Shown: positions 8,493-16,675 of the stretch, one piece after another
Numbering within the stretch: the first letter of the stretch is position 1
Layout: the number at the start of each line of letters is the position of its first letter
Source of the DNA: Pasteurella sp030783905
Lineage (GTDB): Bacteria > Pseudomonadota > Gammaproteobacteria > Enterobacterales > Pasteurellaceae
NCBI GenBank assembly: GCA_051122655.1
Contig: CP182107.1
Span: 1,860,001-1,924,000, forward strand
Length of the DNA: 64,000 bases
Direction: 5' to 3'
Program-made: the position numbers and the translations under genes
Notes under the pieces: generated by a model
What the model was told of the DNA's origin: nothing
Seen by the model: only the letters and a program-made list of their open reading frames with translations
Database searches by the model: none

Positions 8493-9983
8493 ATGAAAAT
8501 TGAAGCAGACAACAATTGTATTGTGATTTTTGGTGCATCAGGTGATTTAACCTATCGGAAATTGATTCCTGCGCTGTATAATTTATATAAAATCGGTCGT
8601 TTGACTGAAAATTTCTCTGTTTTAGGTGTGGCAAGAACCGACTTAAATGACGAAAGTTTCCGTGAAAAAATGCGTCAAGCGTTGATCAAAAGTGAAAGTG
8701 CGAATGGGGAAACACTTGAGCAATTTTGTCATCATCTCTATTATCAAGCACTTAATACCGCAGATGCCGCGGATTATGGTAAGCTGATCCCCCGCCTTGA
8801 TGAACTTCACGACAAATATCAAACCTGTGGTAATACACTTTACTATTTATCTACTCCGCCAAGCCTTTATGGCGTGATTCCTGAATGTCTCGCTGCACAC
8901 GGACTGAATACCGAAGAATTTGGTTGGAAACGGTTAATTGTGGAAAAACCTTTTGGCTATGATATCCGTACTGCAAAAGAGCTGGATGTTCAAATTCACC
9001 GTTTCTTTGATGAACACCAAATTTATCGTATTGATCATTATCTTGGTAAAGAAACGGTTCAAAATCTTCTTGTGTTACGTTTCTCTAATGGATGGTTTGA
9101 ACCACTTTGGAACCGTAACTTCATTGATTATATTGAAATCACCGGTGCCGAATCGATTGGCGTAGAAGAGCGTGGCGGTTATTACGATGACTCGGGCGCG
9201 ATGCGTGATATGTTCCAGAACCATTTATTACAAGTGTTAGCGATGGTGGCGATGGAGCCTCCTGCAATCATTAACGCTGACTCAATGCGTGATGAAGTCG
9301 CAAAAGTCTTGTATTGCTTACACCCATTAAGTGATGATGACTTAGAAAATAATCTGGTATTGGGTCAATATACATCGGGTACGATTAACGGTGAGCCTGT
9401 TAAGAGTTATTTACAGGAAAAAGGTGTGCCAGCCGAGTCGACGACTGAAACGTATATGGCTTTACGTTGTGAAATTGATAACTGGCGTTGGTCAGGTGTG
9501 CCTTTTTATGTACGTACGGGGAAACGCCTACCGAGCCGTGTGACTGAAATTGTGATTCATTTTAAAACCACCCCCCACCCAGTATTTAGCCAGAAAGCAC
9601 CAGAAAATAAATTAATCATTCGCATTCAACCCGATGAAGCAATTTCGATGCGTTTTGGGTTGAAAAAACCAGGGGCGGGATTTGAAGCGAAAGAAGTGTC
9701 TATGGACTTCCGTTATGCGGATCTTGCTTCACCAAGCTTACTCACGGCTTATGAGCGTTTATTATTAGACTCAATGAAAGGTGATGCCACCCTGTTTGCT
9801 CGTACCGATGCGGTACATGCGTGCTGGAAATTTGTTGAACCTATTTTACAATACAAAGCACAAAATGGGCGCGTTTATGAGTATGAAGCGGGAACCTGGG
9901 GACCGACAGAAGCAGATAAACTGATTGCCAAAACAGGTCGCGTTTGGCGTAAACCAAGCGGATTAATGAAGAAAAAAATATAA
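8493..9983 (+). CDS. zwf: Glucose-6-phosphate 1-dehydrogenase
   Basis: Zwf oxidises glucose-6-phosphate to 6-phosphogluconolactone with NADP reduction, the first oxidative pentose-phosphate step. At 496 residues it is close to the usual length. The N-terminal nucleotide site is GASGDLTYRKL, the EKPFG motif is present, and the active-site RIDHYLGKE with the catalytic His follows in the first half. The ribosome site is weak (GGATTTCAGAAAAA). pgl follows after a 65-base gap that contains a strong hairpin, and gnd lies 3.3 kb further on the same strand. Confidence 0.98.
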   Translation: MKIEADNNCIVIFGASGDLTYRKLIPALYNLYKIGRLTENFSVLGVARTDLNDESFREKMRQALIKSESANGETLEQFCHHLYYQALNTADAADYGKLIPRLDELHDKYQTCGNTLYYLSTPPSLYGVIPECLAAHGLNTEEFGWKRLIVEKPFGYDIRTAKELDVQIHRFFDEHQIYRIDHYLGKETVQNLLVLRFSNGWFEPLWNRNFIDYIEITGAESIGVEERGGYYDDSGAMRDMFQNHLLQVLAMVAMEPPAIINADSMRDEVAKVLYCLHPLSDDDLENNLVLGQYTSGTINGEPVKSYLQEKGVPAESTTETYMALRCEIDNWRWSGVPFYVRTGKRLPSRVTEIVIHFKTTPHPVFSQKAPENKLIIRIQPDEAISMRFGLKKPGAGFEAKEVSMDFRYADLASPSLLTAYERLLLDSMKGDATLFARTDAVHACWKFVEPILQYKAQNGRVYEYEAGTWGPTEADKLIAKTGRVWRKPSGLMKKKI

Positions 9984-9990
9984 TGTAGAG

Positions 9991-10016
9991 CCCACTCTCT
10001 TCAGCAAGAGAGTGGG
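9991..10016 (+). other. Perfect 11-bp hairpin between zwf and pgl
   Basis: CCCACTCTCTT pairs with AAGAGAGTGGG around a CAGC loop. There is no T run on either strand, so it is not a standard terminator. It may be an mRNA-stabilising or processing stem between two co-transcribed genes. Confidence 0.6.
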
Positions 10017-10048
10017 GCGAACTTAAGTGGATTGTGTGAGGAAAGAAC

Positions 10049-10747
10049 ATGAATATAATCGTTTTTGATAGTGCACAACAGGCGGTAGAGAAAATTGCAC
10101 AAGCGTTTTTAACTTACAGCCTAGAAGGTCGCCCTGTGCATATTTCCTTATCTGGAGGCTCAACGCCGAAATTGTTATTTAAAACTTTAGCTCAAGCCCC
10201 GTATAACACCGAGATTCAATGGCAAAATTTGCATTTTTGGTGGGGCGATGATCGCATGGTGCCCCCAACCGATCCTGAAAGTAATTATGGTGAAGTGCAA
10301 AAATTATTGTTCGATCATATTCAAATTCCAGCCCAGAACATTCACCGCATTCATGGTGAAGAACCCGTTGAAAAAGAACTCAAACGTTTTGAGCAAGAAT
10401 TAAGTGCGGTCGTGCCTGAACAAGTTTTTGATTGGATTATTTTGGGTATGGGAACGGACGGGCACACCGCCTCATTATTCCCACATCAAACCGATTTTGA
10501 TGACTCTAATTTAGCTGTGATCGCTAAACACCCTGAAACAGGGCAAATCCGTATTTCAAAAACTGCAAAACTGATTGAACAAGCAAAACGTGTCACTTAT
10601 TTGGTGACAGGTGGCAGTAAAGCGGAAATCTTAAAAGAAATTCAAACCATTCCAGCGGAACAATTGCCTTATCCTGCCGCCAAAATTCAAGCAAAGCATG
10701 GCGTAACGGAGTGGTATTTGGATAAAGATGCAGCGAAGTTGCTGTAA
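10049..10747 (+). CDS. pgl: 6-phosphogluconolactonase
   Basis: Pgl (DevB type) hydrolyses 6-phosphogluconolactone to 6-phosphogluconate, the second oxidative pentose-phosphate step. The 232-residue product shows the SGGSTPK substrate loop at about residue 33, the WGDDRMVPP motif and the GMGTDGHTASLFP signature. A clear GAGGAA ribosome site precedes the ATG. It lies in line with zwf and probably shares its transcript. Confidence 0.96.
   Translation: MNIIVFDSAQQAVEKIAQAFLTYSLEGRPVHISLSGGSTPKLLFKTLAQAPYNTEIQWQNLHFWWGDDRMVPPTDPESNYGEVQKLLFDHIQIPAQNIHRIHGEEPVEKELKRFEQELSAVVPEQVFDWIILGMGTDGHTASLFPHQTDFDDSNLAVIAKHPETGQIRISKTAKLIEQAKRVTYLVTGGSKAEILKEIQTIPAEQLPYPAAKIQAKHGVTEWYLDKDAAKLL
10402..10410 (+). 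repeat. DNA uptake signal sequence
   Basis: Exact AAGTGCGGT core inside pgl. Confidence 0.8.
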
Positions 10748-10802
10748 CAAGCTGTGGGATTTTTTCAACATTTTTGCAAAGAAACTTGAAACAAAATAGA
10801 CC

Positions 10803-10862
10803 ATAGCGTTCGTTTTCAACGAGTGCTGGAAATGAAGGCACTCGTTGAAAAAATGGCGCTAT
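10803..10862. repeat. Nested inverted repeat between pgl and the GST gene
   Basis: An inner perfect 14-bp pair (10813-10826 with 10838-10851, arms TTTTCAACGAGTGC) sits inside a 6-bp outer pair (ATAGCG at 10803, CGCTAT at 10857). No T run follows the stem on either strand. It could fold as a long hairpin or be a small mobile-element relic. Confidence 0.6.
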
Positions 10863-10915
10863 TTAGTGGGCAAGCTTAAGGTTCGCTCAAACAGCGCTAT
10901 CAAAAGGGTAAAAGA

Positions 10916-11524
10916 ATGTATCAACTCTATTTTAATCCACCAAAATCTTCATGGTCATTACGCGTTTGGGTGTTATTGAAAGAACTCAATATTCCTTTTG
11001 AGCCTAAAATTGTTCGTTATTTAGATGATTTAAGCGAACAACGCCAACAATTTAAAGCGTTTTCGCCGACTTCAAAAATCCCTGTATTGCATGCAGATGG
11101 GCTTGTTATTTGGGACAGTCTAGCGATTATCGAGTTTTTGGCAGAAAGTTATCCACAAGTATGGGCAGAAGATAAAGTCGCAAGAACGTGGTCACGTTCA
11201 GCTTGTGCCGAAATGCATTCAGGCTTTGAACATTTGCGTGAAATGTGTGATTTTGCCCCTTTAGCTCGCAAACCGTTACAAGAAATACCCGCTGTGTTAA
11301 GCCAAGAGCTAGCAAGGCTTAATCAATTATTAGAAGAAGGGTTAACCGCGTTTGGTGGTGCGTTTTTAGCGGGCGATCGTTTTACCGCAGTAGATGCTTT
11401 TTTTCTGCCCGTTATGGCAAGAATTGAAACCTATGCGTTGCATCAGTATTTTAGTCCGCAAGTACTTGCATATCAGAAAATGTTAGTAAATTCAGTAAGT
11501 TTTAAAGCGTGGCTTACCTTATAA
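10916..11524 (+). CDS. Glutathione S-transferase family protein
   Basis: Cytoplasmic GST-like protein of 202 residues; substrate unknown. The N-terminal thioredoxin-fold domain (residues 1-80) carries the conserved PPKSSWSLRVW start with Ser likely activating glutathione, a SKIPVL cis-proline motif and the DSLAIIEFLAE glutathione-binding turn. The rest is the all-helical C-terminal domain, including the GDRFTAVDAF N-capping motif. AAAAGGG lies before the ATG. It is followed after 15 bases by a small hypothetical gene on the same strand. Confidence 0.88.
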   Translation: MYQLYFNPPKSSWSLRVWVLLKELNIPFEPKIVRYLDDLSEQRQQFKAFSPTSKIPVLHADGLVIWDSLAIIEFLAESYPQVWAEDKVARTWSRSACAEMHSGFEHLREMCDFAPLARKPLQEIPAVLSQELARLNQLLEEGLTAFGGAFLAGDRFTAVDAFFLPVMARIETYALHQYFSPQVLAYQKMLVNSVSFKAWLTL

Positions 11525-11539
11525 AAGGAGTAAATGTAA

Positions 11540-11878
11540 TTGATAGATTTAAATAATAAAAAATTCATTGCATTACAGAATAGCGAGAATGGTGAGGTAA
11601 GTCAGCAAACCTGTTTTCATTATTTTCAGCAAGATAAAATGATTTGGGCAGAATATGGGGGCGGTGAAATTGCGAAAGGCTTTTTGATTGGCAAATGGAT
11701 AAATGAAACCCACATTGAATTTACCTATCAACATCTAAATAAGAAACTGGAAAATCGCTTTGGGCGTTGTATCACTTCGTTTCAATATACTCAACAAAAT
11801 AAATTACTCGGTATAGAACGTTGGCAATGGCTTGATACGTTAGAAAACGGTGAATCTCAAATTATTGAGCTTGAATGA
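11540..11878 (+). CDS. Small hypothetical protein, possibly calycin-like
   Basis: A 112-residue protein starting at TTG, nine bases after AAAAGGAG; an ATG at 11534-11536 is followed at once by a stop and cannot be used. The sequence (WAEYGGGEIAKGFLIGKW, then ERWQWL near the end) resembles small proteins often labelled 'N-acetylglutamate synthase' in databases; I recall this as a weak label with no catalytic support. No signal peptide or membrane segment is visible. Probably co-transcribed with the GST gene. Confidence 0.65.
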   Translation: MIDLNNKKFIALQNSENGEVSQQTCFHYFQQDKMIWAEYGGGEIAKGFLIGKWINETHIEFTYQHLNKKLENRFGRCITSFQYTQQNKLLGIERWQWLDTLENGESQIIELE

Positions 11879-12003
11879 ACTATCATGAATAAAAATGATA
11901 GAGCAATTTTAAAATAAGCACTATATAGTTAGTATTTAGAGAATTCACTAGTTGTAAGTTAAATGTATAAGACATGCAATGAATAAAATTATAGGAGAAA
12001 GCC

Positions 12004-12525
12004 ATGACTAAAGAGCAAAAAGATTTTGAGTTTCTTCGTTCTATTTTTGAGAAGTTTTTTAATCAAAAATCCACACAAAAGAAATTAAATTTATTTGATG
12101 AACTAGATGTGTCCGATTGGGAAAAATGGTTGCAAATAGAGCTTATGTTTTTTCTAAATGAACTAGATGAAGTTGCCGAAGTTAAAAGAGAAGAAAGGTG
12201 TTTTTTGGATAAGAGAAAAGAAAAAGACAGAGATAATTGTGTAATAGATTTTCTAGTTCGTCAAAAAAAAGCACACTCGGCGATTCCTATTGAAGTCAAA
12301 CGAGATAAGGTAGCTAAAACCTGTATTTCAAAAATGATTAATGATATTAAGAAATACGAAAAAATAAAACCGAGTAATTTACCAACAAATCGTTTGTTGT
12401 GGTGTATTGGTGTTCATAATCAAGTTACAGAAGAATATATTAATGATTTAGTCAGTGAATTTAATACGGGTTTGGTTTTTTCAATGTCAATCAAGAATAC
12501 ACAGTATATGATAACTTTATTTTAG
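12004..12525 (+). CDS. Hypothetical protein with a PD-(D/E)XK-like nuclease signature
   Basis: A 173-residue, strongly AT-rich gene with a ribosome site (ATAGGAGAAAGCC before ATG). I do not recognise it by name. Its layout fits a PD-(D/E)XK nuclease core: E46 in WEKWLQIEL on a helix, D82 in CVIDFLV, then E97-V-K99 in IPIEVKRDK after about 14 residues, followed by a helix of Lys/Ile pattern. This is the usual E...D...ExK catalytic arrangement of restriction and defence nucleases. It could also be a non-catalytic relative. No partner methylase or immunity gene is seen beside it. Base composition is unlike zwf and gnd, suggesting acquisition. Confidence 0.6.
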   Translation: MTKEQKDFEFLRSIFEKFFNQKSTQKKLNLFDELDVSDWEKWLQIELMFFLNELDEVAEVKREERCFLDKRKEKDRDNCVIDFLVRQKKAHSAIPIEVKRDKVAKTCISKMINDIKKYEKIKPSNLPTNRLLWCIGVHNQVTEEYINDLVSEFNTGLVFSMSIKNTQYMITLF

Positions 12526-12786
12526 GAGATAAATATAAGCGGTGAAATCCTGAAAAATGTTGACAAAAAGCACCGCACTTTTCAGGTCACAATAGGTTTT
12601 TTCAAAGAAAAAAATTGTGACCTCAAATTAGGGCTGTTATCGGCATTTCGAAAATCGATGTAGAAACAAGCTGAGTTTTTGAACAGTTGGAAGATATGAA
12701 CAAGGGGCAACATCTTGTAAAAAATCTACAAATTTTTTAGGAAATTTGCCCAATGTTTATCAATGTTATTACATAAGGACTTTAAA
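12526..12786. other. Gene-free AT-rich stretch with an inverted repeat and a possible gene relic
   Basis: It holds an uptake sequence (12572-12580), an inverted repeat (12584-12593 with 12614-12623, arms AGGTCACAAT) and, from about 12624 to 12739, a reading frame interrupted by one TGA (GISKIDVETS then FEQLEDMNKG...NLQIF before TAG). The frame reads like protein but I cannot assign a family. Confidence 0.35.
12572..12580 (-). repeat. DNA uptake signal sequence
   Basis: Exact core on the minus strand in the intergenic islet. Confidence 0.8.
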
Positions 12787-13206
12787 ATGAAAAAACTATT
12801 TTCTCTTTTCATGGCATTGACTTTAATGGCTTGCTCATCTGCTATTAGCCCGCACGATATTGCTGGGAAAATCCCTAAAAATGCCAATAGAACCATCATT
12901 TTTAATGTAAATGCAGCTGATAATAGTGTATCTAATGTAATCTTAGCGGGAATGCTGAAAACTCGCTCAGATGGAATAAATAAGCAATTAATAGATTTAG
13001 TGGCTAATGACAATTTAAACGTAGGTATTTCAGGTAAAAGCCAAATGTTGAACAAAGTGGCTGCCACATATGTTATTGAAAATGGTAAATTCGGGAAAAA
13101 TACCAAAATATTTATGGTTGGCGATAGCGAACAAGATAAACAAGAATTAGAACAATCCGCTAATACAAAAAATATTCCTTTTGAGTATTTTTTAGTAGAT
13201 AAGTAA
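12787..13206 (+). CDS. Small predicted lipoprotein, unknown function
   Basis: A 139-residue protein with a lipoprotein signal: MKKLFSLFMALTLMAC, where the lipobox LMAC ends at Cys16. The ATG at 12787 was chosen because it begins the signal peptide and follows AAGGAC; an in-frame ATG at 12763 would add eight residues before it. The mature part is small, Asn/Lys/Ser-rich and without motifs known to me. It probably sits on the inner leaflet of the outer membrane (residue after Cys is Ser). It stands alone between the PD-(D/E)XK-like gene and gnd. Confidence 0.75.
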   Translation: MKKLFSLFMALTLMACSSAISPHDIAGKIPKNANRTIIFNVNAADNSVSNVILAGMLKTRSDGINKQLIDLVANDNLNVGISGKSQMLNKVAATYVIENGKFGKNTKIFMVGDSEQDKQELEQSANTKNIPFEYFLVDK

Positions 13207-13305
13207 GGTTGGGAAAAGGAAGAAATCGTCATCCACGAAAAAAACTTAACAGATTATTACCTTTCTTAGAAGAATATATGATTTCTTAAAAAACAGGAGA
13301 ACAAC

Positions 13306-14760
13306 ATGTCAGTAAAAGGTGACATCGGCGTTATCGGCTTAGCGGTAATGGGGCAAAACTTAATTTTAAATATGAATGATCACGGTTTTAAAGTGGTGGC
13401 ATTTAACCGTACCACGGCTAAAGTGGATGAGTTTTTACAAGGTGCGGCGAAAGGCACTAACATCATTGGTGCGTATTCGTTGGAAGATCTTGCCAACAAA
13501 TTAGAAAAACCACGTAAAGTGATGTTGATGGTGCGTGCGGGTGAGGTGGTGGATCACTTCATCGAGGCATTATTACCACATTTAGAAGAAGGTGACATCA
13601 TTATTGATGGTGGTAATACGAATTATCCAGATACAAACCGCCGTGTTGCGTATTTACGTGAAAAAGGCATTCGCTTTATTGGAACTGGGGTATCAGGTGG
13701 TGAAGAAGGGGCCCGTTTCGGACCGTCCATTATGCCTGGTGGCGATGAGTCTGCTTGGGAACATGTGAAACCGATTTTACAAGCGATTTCTGCCAAAACG
13801 GATAAAGGTGAAGCGTGCTGTGATTGGGTTGGTCGTGATGGTGCGGGGCATTTCGTCAAAATGGTGCATAACGGGATCGAATACGGTGATATGCAATTAA
13901 TTTGCGAAGCGTATCAATTCTTAAAAGAAGGCGTAGGCTTATCTGATGATGAATTAGAAGCCACTTTCAAAGCATGGCGTAACACCGAATTAGATAGCTA
14001 TTTAATTGATATTACAGCGGATATTCTTGGCTATAAAGCGGAAGATGGCACTCGTTTAGTGGATAAAATCCTTGATACCGCAGGGCAAAAAGGTACAGGG
14101 AAATGGACTGGTATTAATGCCCTTGATTTCGGTATTCCATTAACTTTAATTACTGAATCCGTGTTTGCCCGTTGTGTATCTTCGTTCAAAGAACAACGTG
14201 TGCAAGCCTCTCGCTTGTTCAATAAAGTGGTGGGCAAAGTGGAAGGGGACAAAGCGGCTTGGATTGAAGCGGTACGCAAAGCCTTATTAGCCTCAAAAAT
14301 TATTTCTTATGCACAAGGTTTTATGTTGATTCGTGAAGCCTCAGAAAACTTTGGCTGGCACATTAACTACGGTAGTACCGCACTATTATGGCGTGAAGGT
14401 TGTATTATCCGTAGCCGTTTTTTAGGCAATATCCGTGATGCTTATGAAGCGAACCCAGATTTAGTGTTCTTAGGTTCAGATGCGTATTTCAAAGGCATTT
14501 TAGAGAGCAGCTTGGGTGAATGGCGTAAAGTGGTGGCGAAATCCATTGAAGTGGGCATCCCAATGCCTTGTATGGCATCAGCAATCACGTTCTTAGACAG
14601 CTACACCAGTGAGCGTTTGCCTGCTAATTTACTGCAAGCACAACGTGACTATTTTGGTGCGCACACTTATGAACGTACTGACAAACCACGTGGTGAATTT
14701 TTCCATACCAACTGGACAGGACGTGGTGGGGATACCGCTTCAACCACTTATGATGTGTAG
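13306..14760 (+). CDS. gnd: 6-phosphogluconate dehydrogenase (decarboxylating)
   Basis: Gnd oxidatively decarboxylates 6-phosphogluconate to ribulose-5-phosphate with NADP reduction. The 484-residue length is standard. The N-terminal Rossmann motif is GLAVMGQNL with NRT as cofactor-binding turn. Substrate residues are in GVSGGEEGARFGPS, and the signature FVKMVHNGIEYGDMQ holds the catalytic Lys. AACAGGAGAA precedes the ATG. It completes the oxidative pentose-phosphate pathway begun by zwf and pgl 3 kb upstream. A terminator built from two uptake sequences follows. Confidence 0.98.
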   Translation: MSVKGDIGVIGLAVMGQNLILNMNDHGFKVVAFNRTTAKVDEFLQGAAKGTNIIGAYSLEDLANKLEKPRKVMLMVRAGEVVDHFIEALLPHLEEGDIIIDGGNTNYPDTNRRVAYLREKGIRFIGTGVSGGEEGARFGPSIMPGGDESAWEHVKPILQAISAKTDKGEACCDWVGRDGAGHFVKMVHNGIEYGDMQLICEAYQFLKEGVGLSDDELEATFKAWRNTELDSYLIDITADILGYKAEDGTRLVDKILDTAGQKGTGKWTGINALDFGIPLTLITESVFARCVSSFKEQRVQASRLFNKVVGKVEGDKAAWIEAVRKALLASKIISYAQGFMLIREASENFGWHINYGSTALLWREGCIIRSRFLGNIRDAYEANPDLVFLGSDAYFKGILESSLGEWRKVVAKSIEVGIPMPCMASAITFLDSYTSERLPANLLQAQRDYFGAHTYERTDKPRGEFFHTNWTGRGGDTASTTYDV

Positions 14761-14778
14761 TTAAAACCGGTTAAAATT

Positions 14779-14822
14779 ACACCGCACTTTGCTATCAAAA
14801 GATAAAAGTGCGGTGTGTTTTA
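14779..14822 (+). terminator. Terminator after gnd made of two inverted uptake sequences
   Basis: A 12-bp stem ACACCGCACTTT (14779-14790) / AAAGTGCGGTGT (14805-14816) contains an uptake core on each strand and is followed by GTTTTAAAAA. Confidence 0.85.
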
Positions 14823-14972
14823 AAAACGTTTTATGACATATGTGAATATTACCTAAATACGTTGGACAGGAAAGTGCAGAGCAATCCTAGCTGATACATC
14901 TGCTCCCGGTTTCCTCTTCTATAGCAAAGACTTTTCTGACAATGTTTTTTTATTTAATTGATAAGGCACAGT

Positions 14973-15785
14973 ATGCATATTCCTAATTACCGTGATCAAA
15001 TTAAAATTGTCTTTTTTGATATTGATGAAACCTTACTTGTCAAAGACGAAGACTATATCCCCTCAACCGTTATACCTGCTCTTCAAAAATTAAAACAAAA
15101 CGGCATTATCCCTGCCATTGCAACAGGTCGTACGTTGTCTAATTTTCCGCCTAAAATAAAGGCACTCATTGATCAGACGGAGATGAATTTGTTTGTCACC
15201 ATGAATGGTCAATATATCAGCTATCAGAATGCACCAATAGGGATGCATCCTTTACCTAAAGCAAAAATCCAAGAGTTTGTTGAGTTTTGTGAACAACATC
15301 AGATTGTTTATGTGCAAGTATCTCCGACGGATACGGCAGTGTCCGCGATAACCGATCAGGTTCGTGAAGCATTAGATCCATTGAAGGGGCATTATCATCT
15401 CGAACCCGATTATTTTAAGCATCATGATGTGTTTCAGATATTGGCCTTTTATGACGTAACACAAGATGAATTCATGCAGCAATCAGGCGTTTTGGCGGGA
15501 TTACAAGCGGTACGTTGGCATAAATACTCAGTGGATTTATTTGATGAGAATATCTCCAAAGCGACAGGTATCGCTTGTGCAATTCAGCATTTTGGTTTTG
15601 AAATGAACAATGTGATGGCCTTTGGTGATGGATTGAATGATATTGAAATGTTAAGTACCGTCGGTGTTGGGGTTGCGATGGGGAATGCACACCATCAGCT
15701 AAAGACAGTGGCAGATCATGTTACTTTACCGATCAAAGAACATGGTATTGAGTATTTTTTAAAACAAGCTAGGTTGATTGACTAG
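14973..15785 (+). CDS. Cof-type HAD-superfamily sugar/nucleotide phosphatase
   Basis: A 270-residue HAD IIB hydrolase; substrate unknown, relatives act on sugar phosphates or nucleotides such as FMN and PLP. Motif I is FFDIDETLLV (nucleophile Asp in DIDET), motif II is the ATGRT stretch, the SKATG Lys is motif III, and motif IV is FGDGLNDIEML. The start is the ATG at 14973 after AAGG; an upstream TTG at 14958 has no ribosome site. It ends just 10 bases before the CRP-S site of comF. Confidence 0.88.
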   Translation: MHIPNYRDQIKIVFFDIDETLLVKDEDYIPSTVIPALQKLKQNGIIPAIATGRTLSNFPPKIKALIDQTEMNLFVTMNGQYISYQNAPIGMHPLPKAKIQEFVEFCEQHQIVYVQVSPTDTAVSAITDQVREALDPLKGHYHLEPDYFKHHDVFQILAFYDVTQDEFMQQSGVLAGLQAVRWHKYSVDLFDENISKATGIACAIQHFGFEMNNVMAFGDGLNDIEMLSTVGVGVAMGNAHHQLKTVADHVTLPIKEHGIEYFLKQARLID

Positions 15786-15795
15786 ATTTATATCA

Positions 15796-15818
15796 TTTTT
15801 GCGATACGTCTCGCAAAA
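15796..15818 (+). promoter_or_regulatory. CRP-S (competence) operator of comF
   Basis: TGCGA-N6-TCGCA (TACGTC centre, bases 15800-15815) is flanked by T4 and A4 tracts, the exact Sxy-dependent CRP-S pattern known from Haemophilus competence genes. A TAATAT -10 element at 15840-15845 places the operator centre near -44, as in a class II activated promoter. Confidence 0.88.
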
Positions 15819-15891
15819 TTCACAATTGTTTTGTTCTTTTAATATGTTTTGCTTTAGTTTGTCGTCATTTTATGTAAAGCAAGAGATATCT

Positions 15892-16578
15892 ATGCGGGGA
15901 TTGGGTTTTTGTTGTGTTCATTGTCAACAACCGTTAGCCATTGCACATCATGGATTATGTAGCCGCTGTAATCAGCAAATTAGACGTTTTGCTTATTGCG
16001 GTCATTGTGGCAAGGAATTAACACGAGATGTACTACGTTGTGGGCATTGTTTACAGCATGAAGCCAGTTGGGATCGCATGGTGATCGTTGGTCATTATGT
16101 CGATCCCTTATCTTCTTTAATTCATCGTTTTAAATTTCAAAATGCTTTCTTTTTAGACCGTACTTTAGCACGCCTACTGTTACTCGCGATCTATCATGCA
16201 AGACGTACTCATGGGCTGATTTGGCCAGAAGTACTTTTGCCGGTTCCTTTACATCGTTTGCGTCATTGGCAACGTGGTTACAATCAATCTATGTTGATTG
16301 CTAACTATCTCACTCATTGGTTACAGATACCCTGTGATCATGATTTCTTACAGCGTGTTAAGCATACTCATACACAACGTGGTTTAAGTGCAACAGAGCG
16401 AAGAACAAATTTACGCCACGCGTTTCGTCTACATCCGAAAAGCCAGATTTATTGTTATCAATCTGTTGCATTAATTGATGACGTCATTACAACAGGCGCT
16501 ACGTTAAATGAACTGGCGGTCTTATTAAGAAAAGCCGGTGTTAAGCATATTCAGGTTTGGGGACTAGCAAAAACATAA
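15892..16578 (+). CDS. comF: Competence protein ComF (phosphoribosyltransferase-like)
   Basis: ComF is needed for natural transformation; it is thought to act with cytoplasmic single-stranded DNA handling. The 228-residue product has an N-terminal zinc-finger region with paired cysteines (CCVHC, CSRC, CGHCGKE, CGHC) over residues 1-50 and a PRTase-type domain ending in VALIDDVITTGATLNEL, the PRPP-binding signature. The ATG at 15892 was chosen because the start of Haemophilus ComF aligns there and the promoter predicted from the CRP-S site begins at about 15851, so longer in-frame starts back to 15778 would precede the transcript. nfuA follows after about 100 bases. Confidence 0.93.
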   Translation: MRGLGFCCVHCQQPLAIAHHGLCSRCNQQIRRFAYCGHCGKELTRDVLRCGHCLQHEASWDRMVIVGHYVDPLSSLIHRFKFQNAFFLDRTLARLLLLAIYHARRTHGLIWPEVLLPVPLHRLRHWQRGYNQSMLIANYLTHWLQIPCDHDFLQRVKHTHTQRGLSATERRTNLRHAFRLHPKSQIYCYQSVALIDDVITTGATLNELAVLLRKAGVKHIQVWGLAKT

Positions 16579-16675
16579 GAAGAGATTTATTGTTGCAAAA
16601 GGTAGAAAAAAAAATGATCTCGGAGTATCATTCTTGACAATCTTACTCAAGTATTCACATTTTTTAGGATAGTTT

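Noticed and set aside
15778..15891. Longer N-terminus for comF
   Set aside because: The predicted transcript starts after these codons and the extension has no family match.
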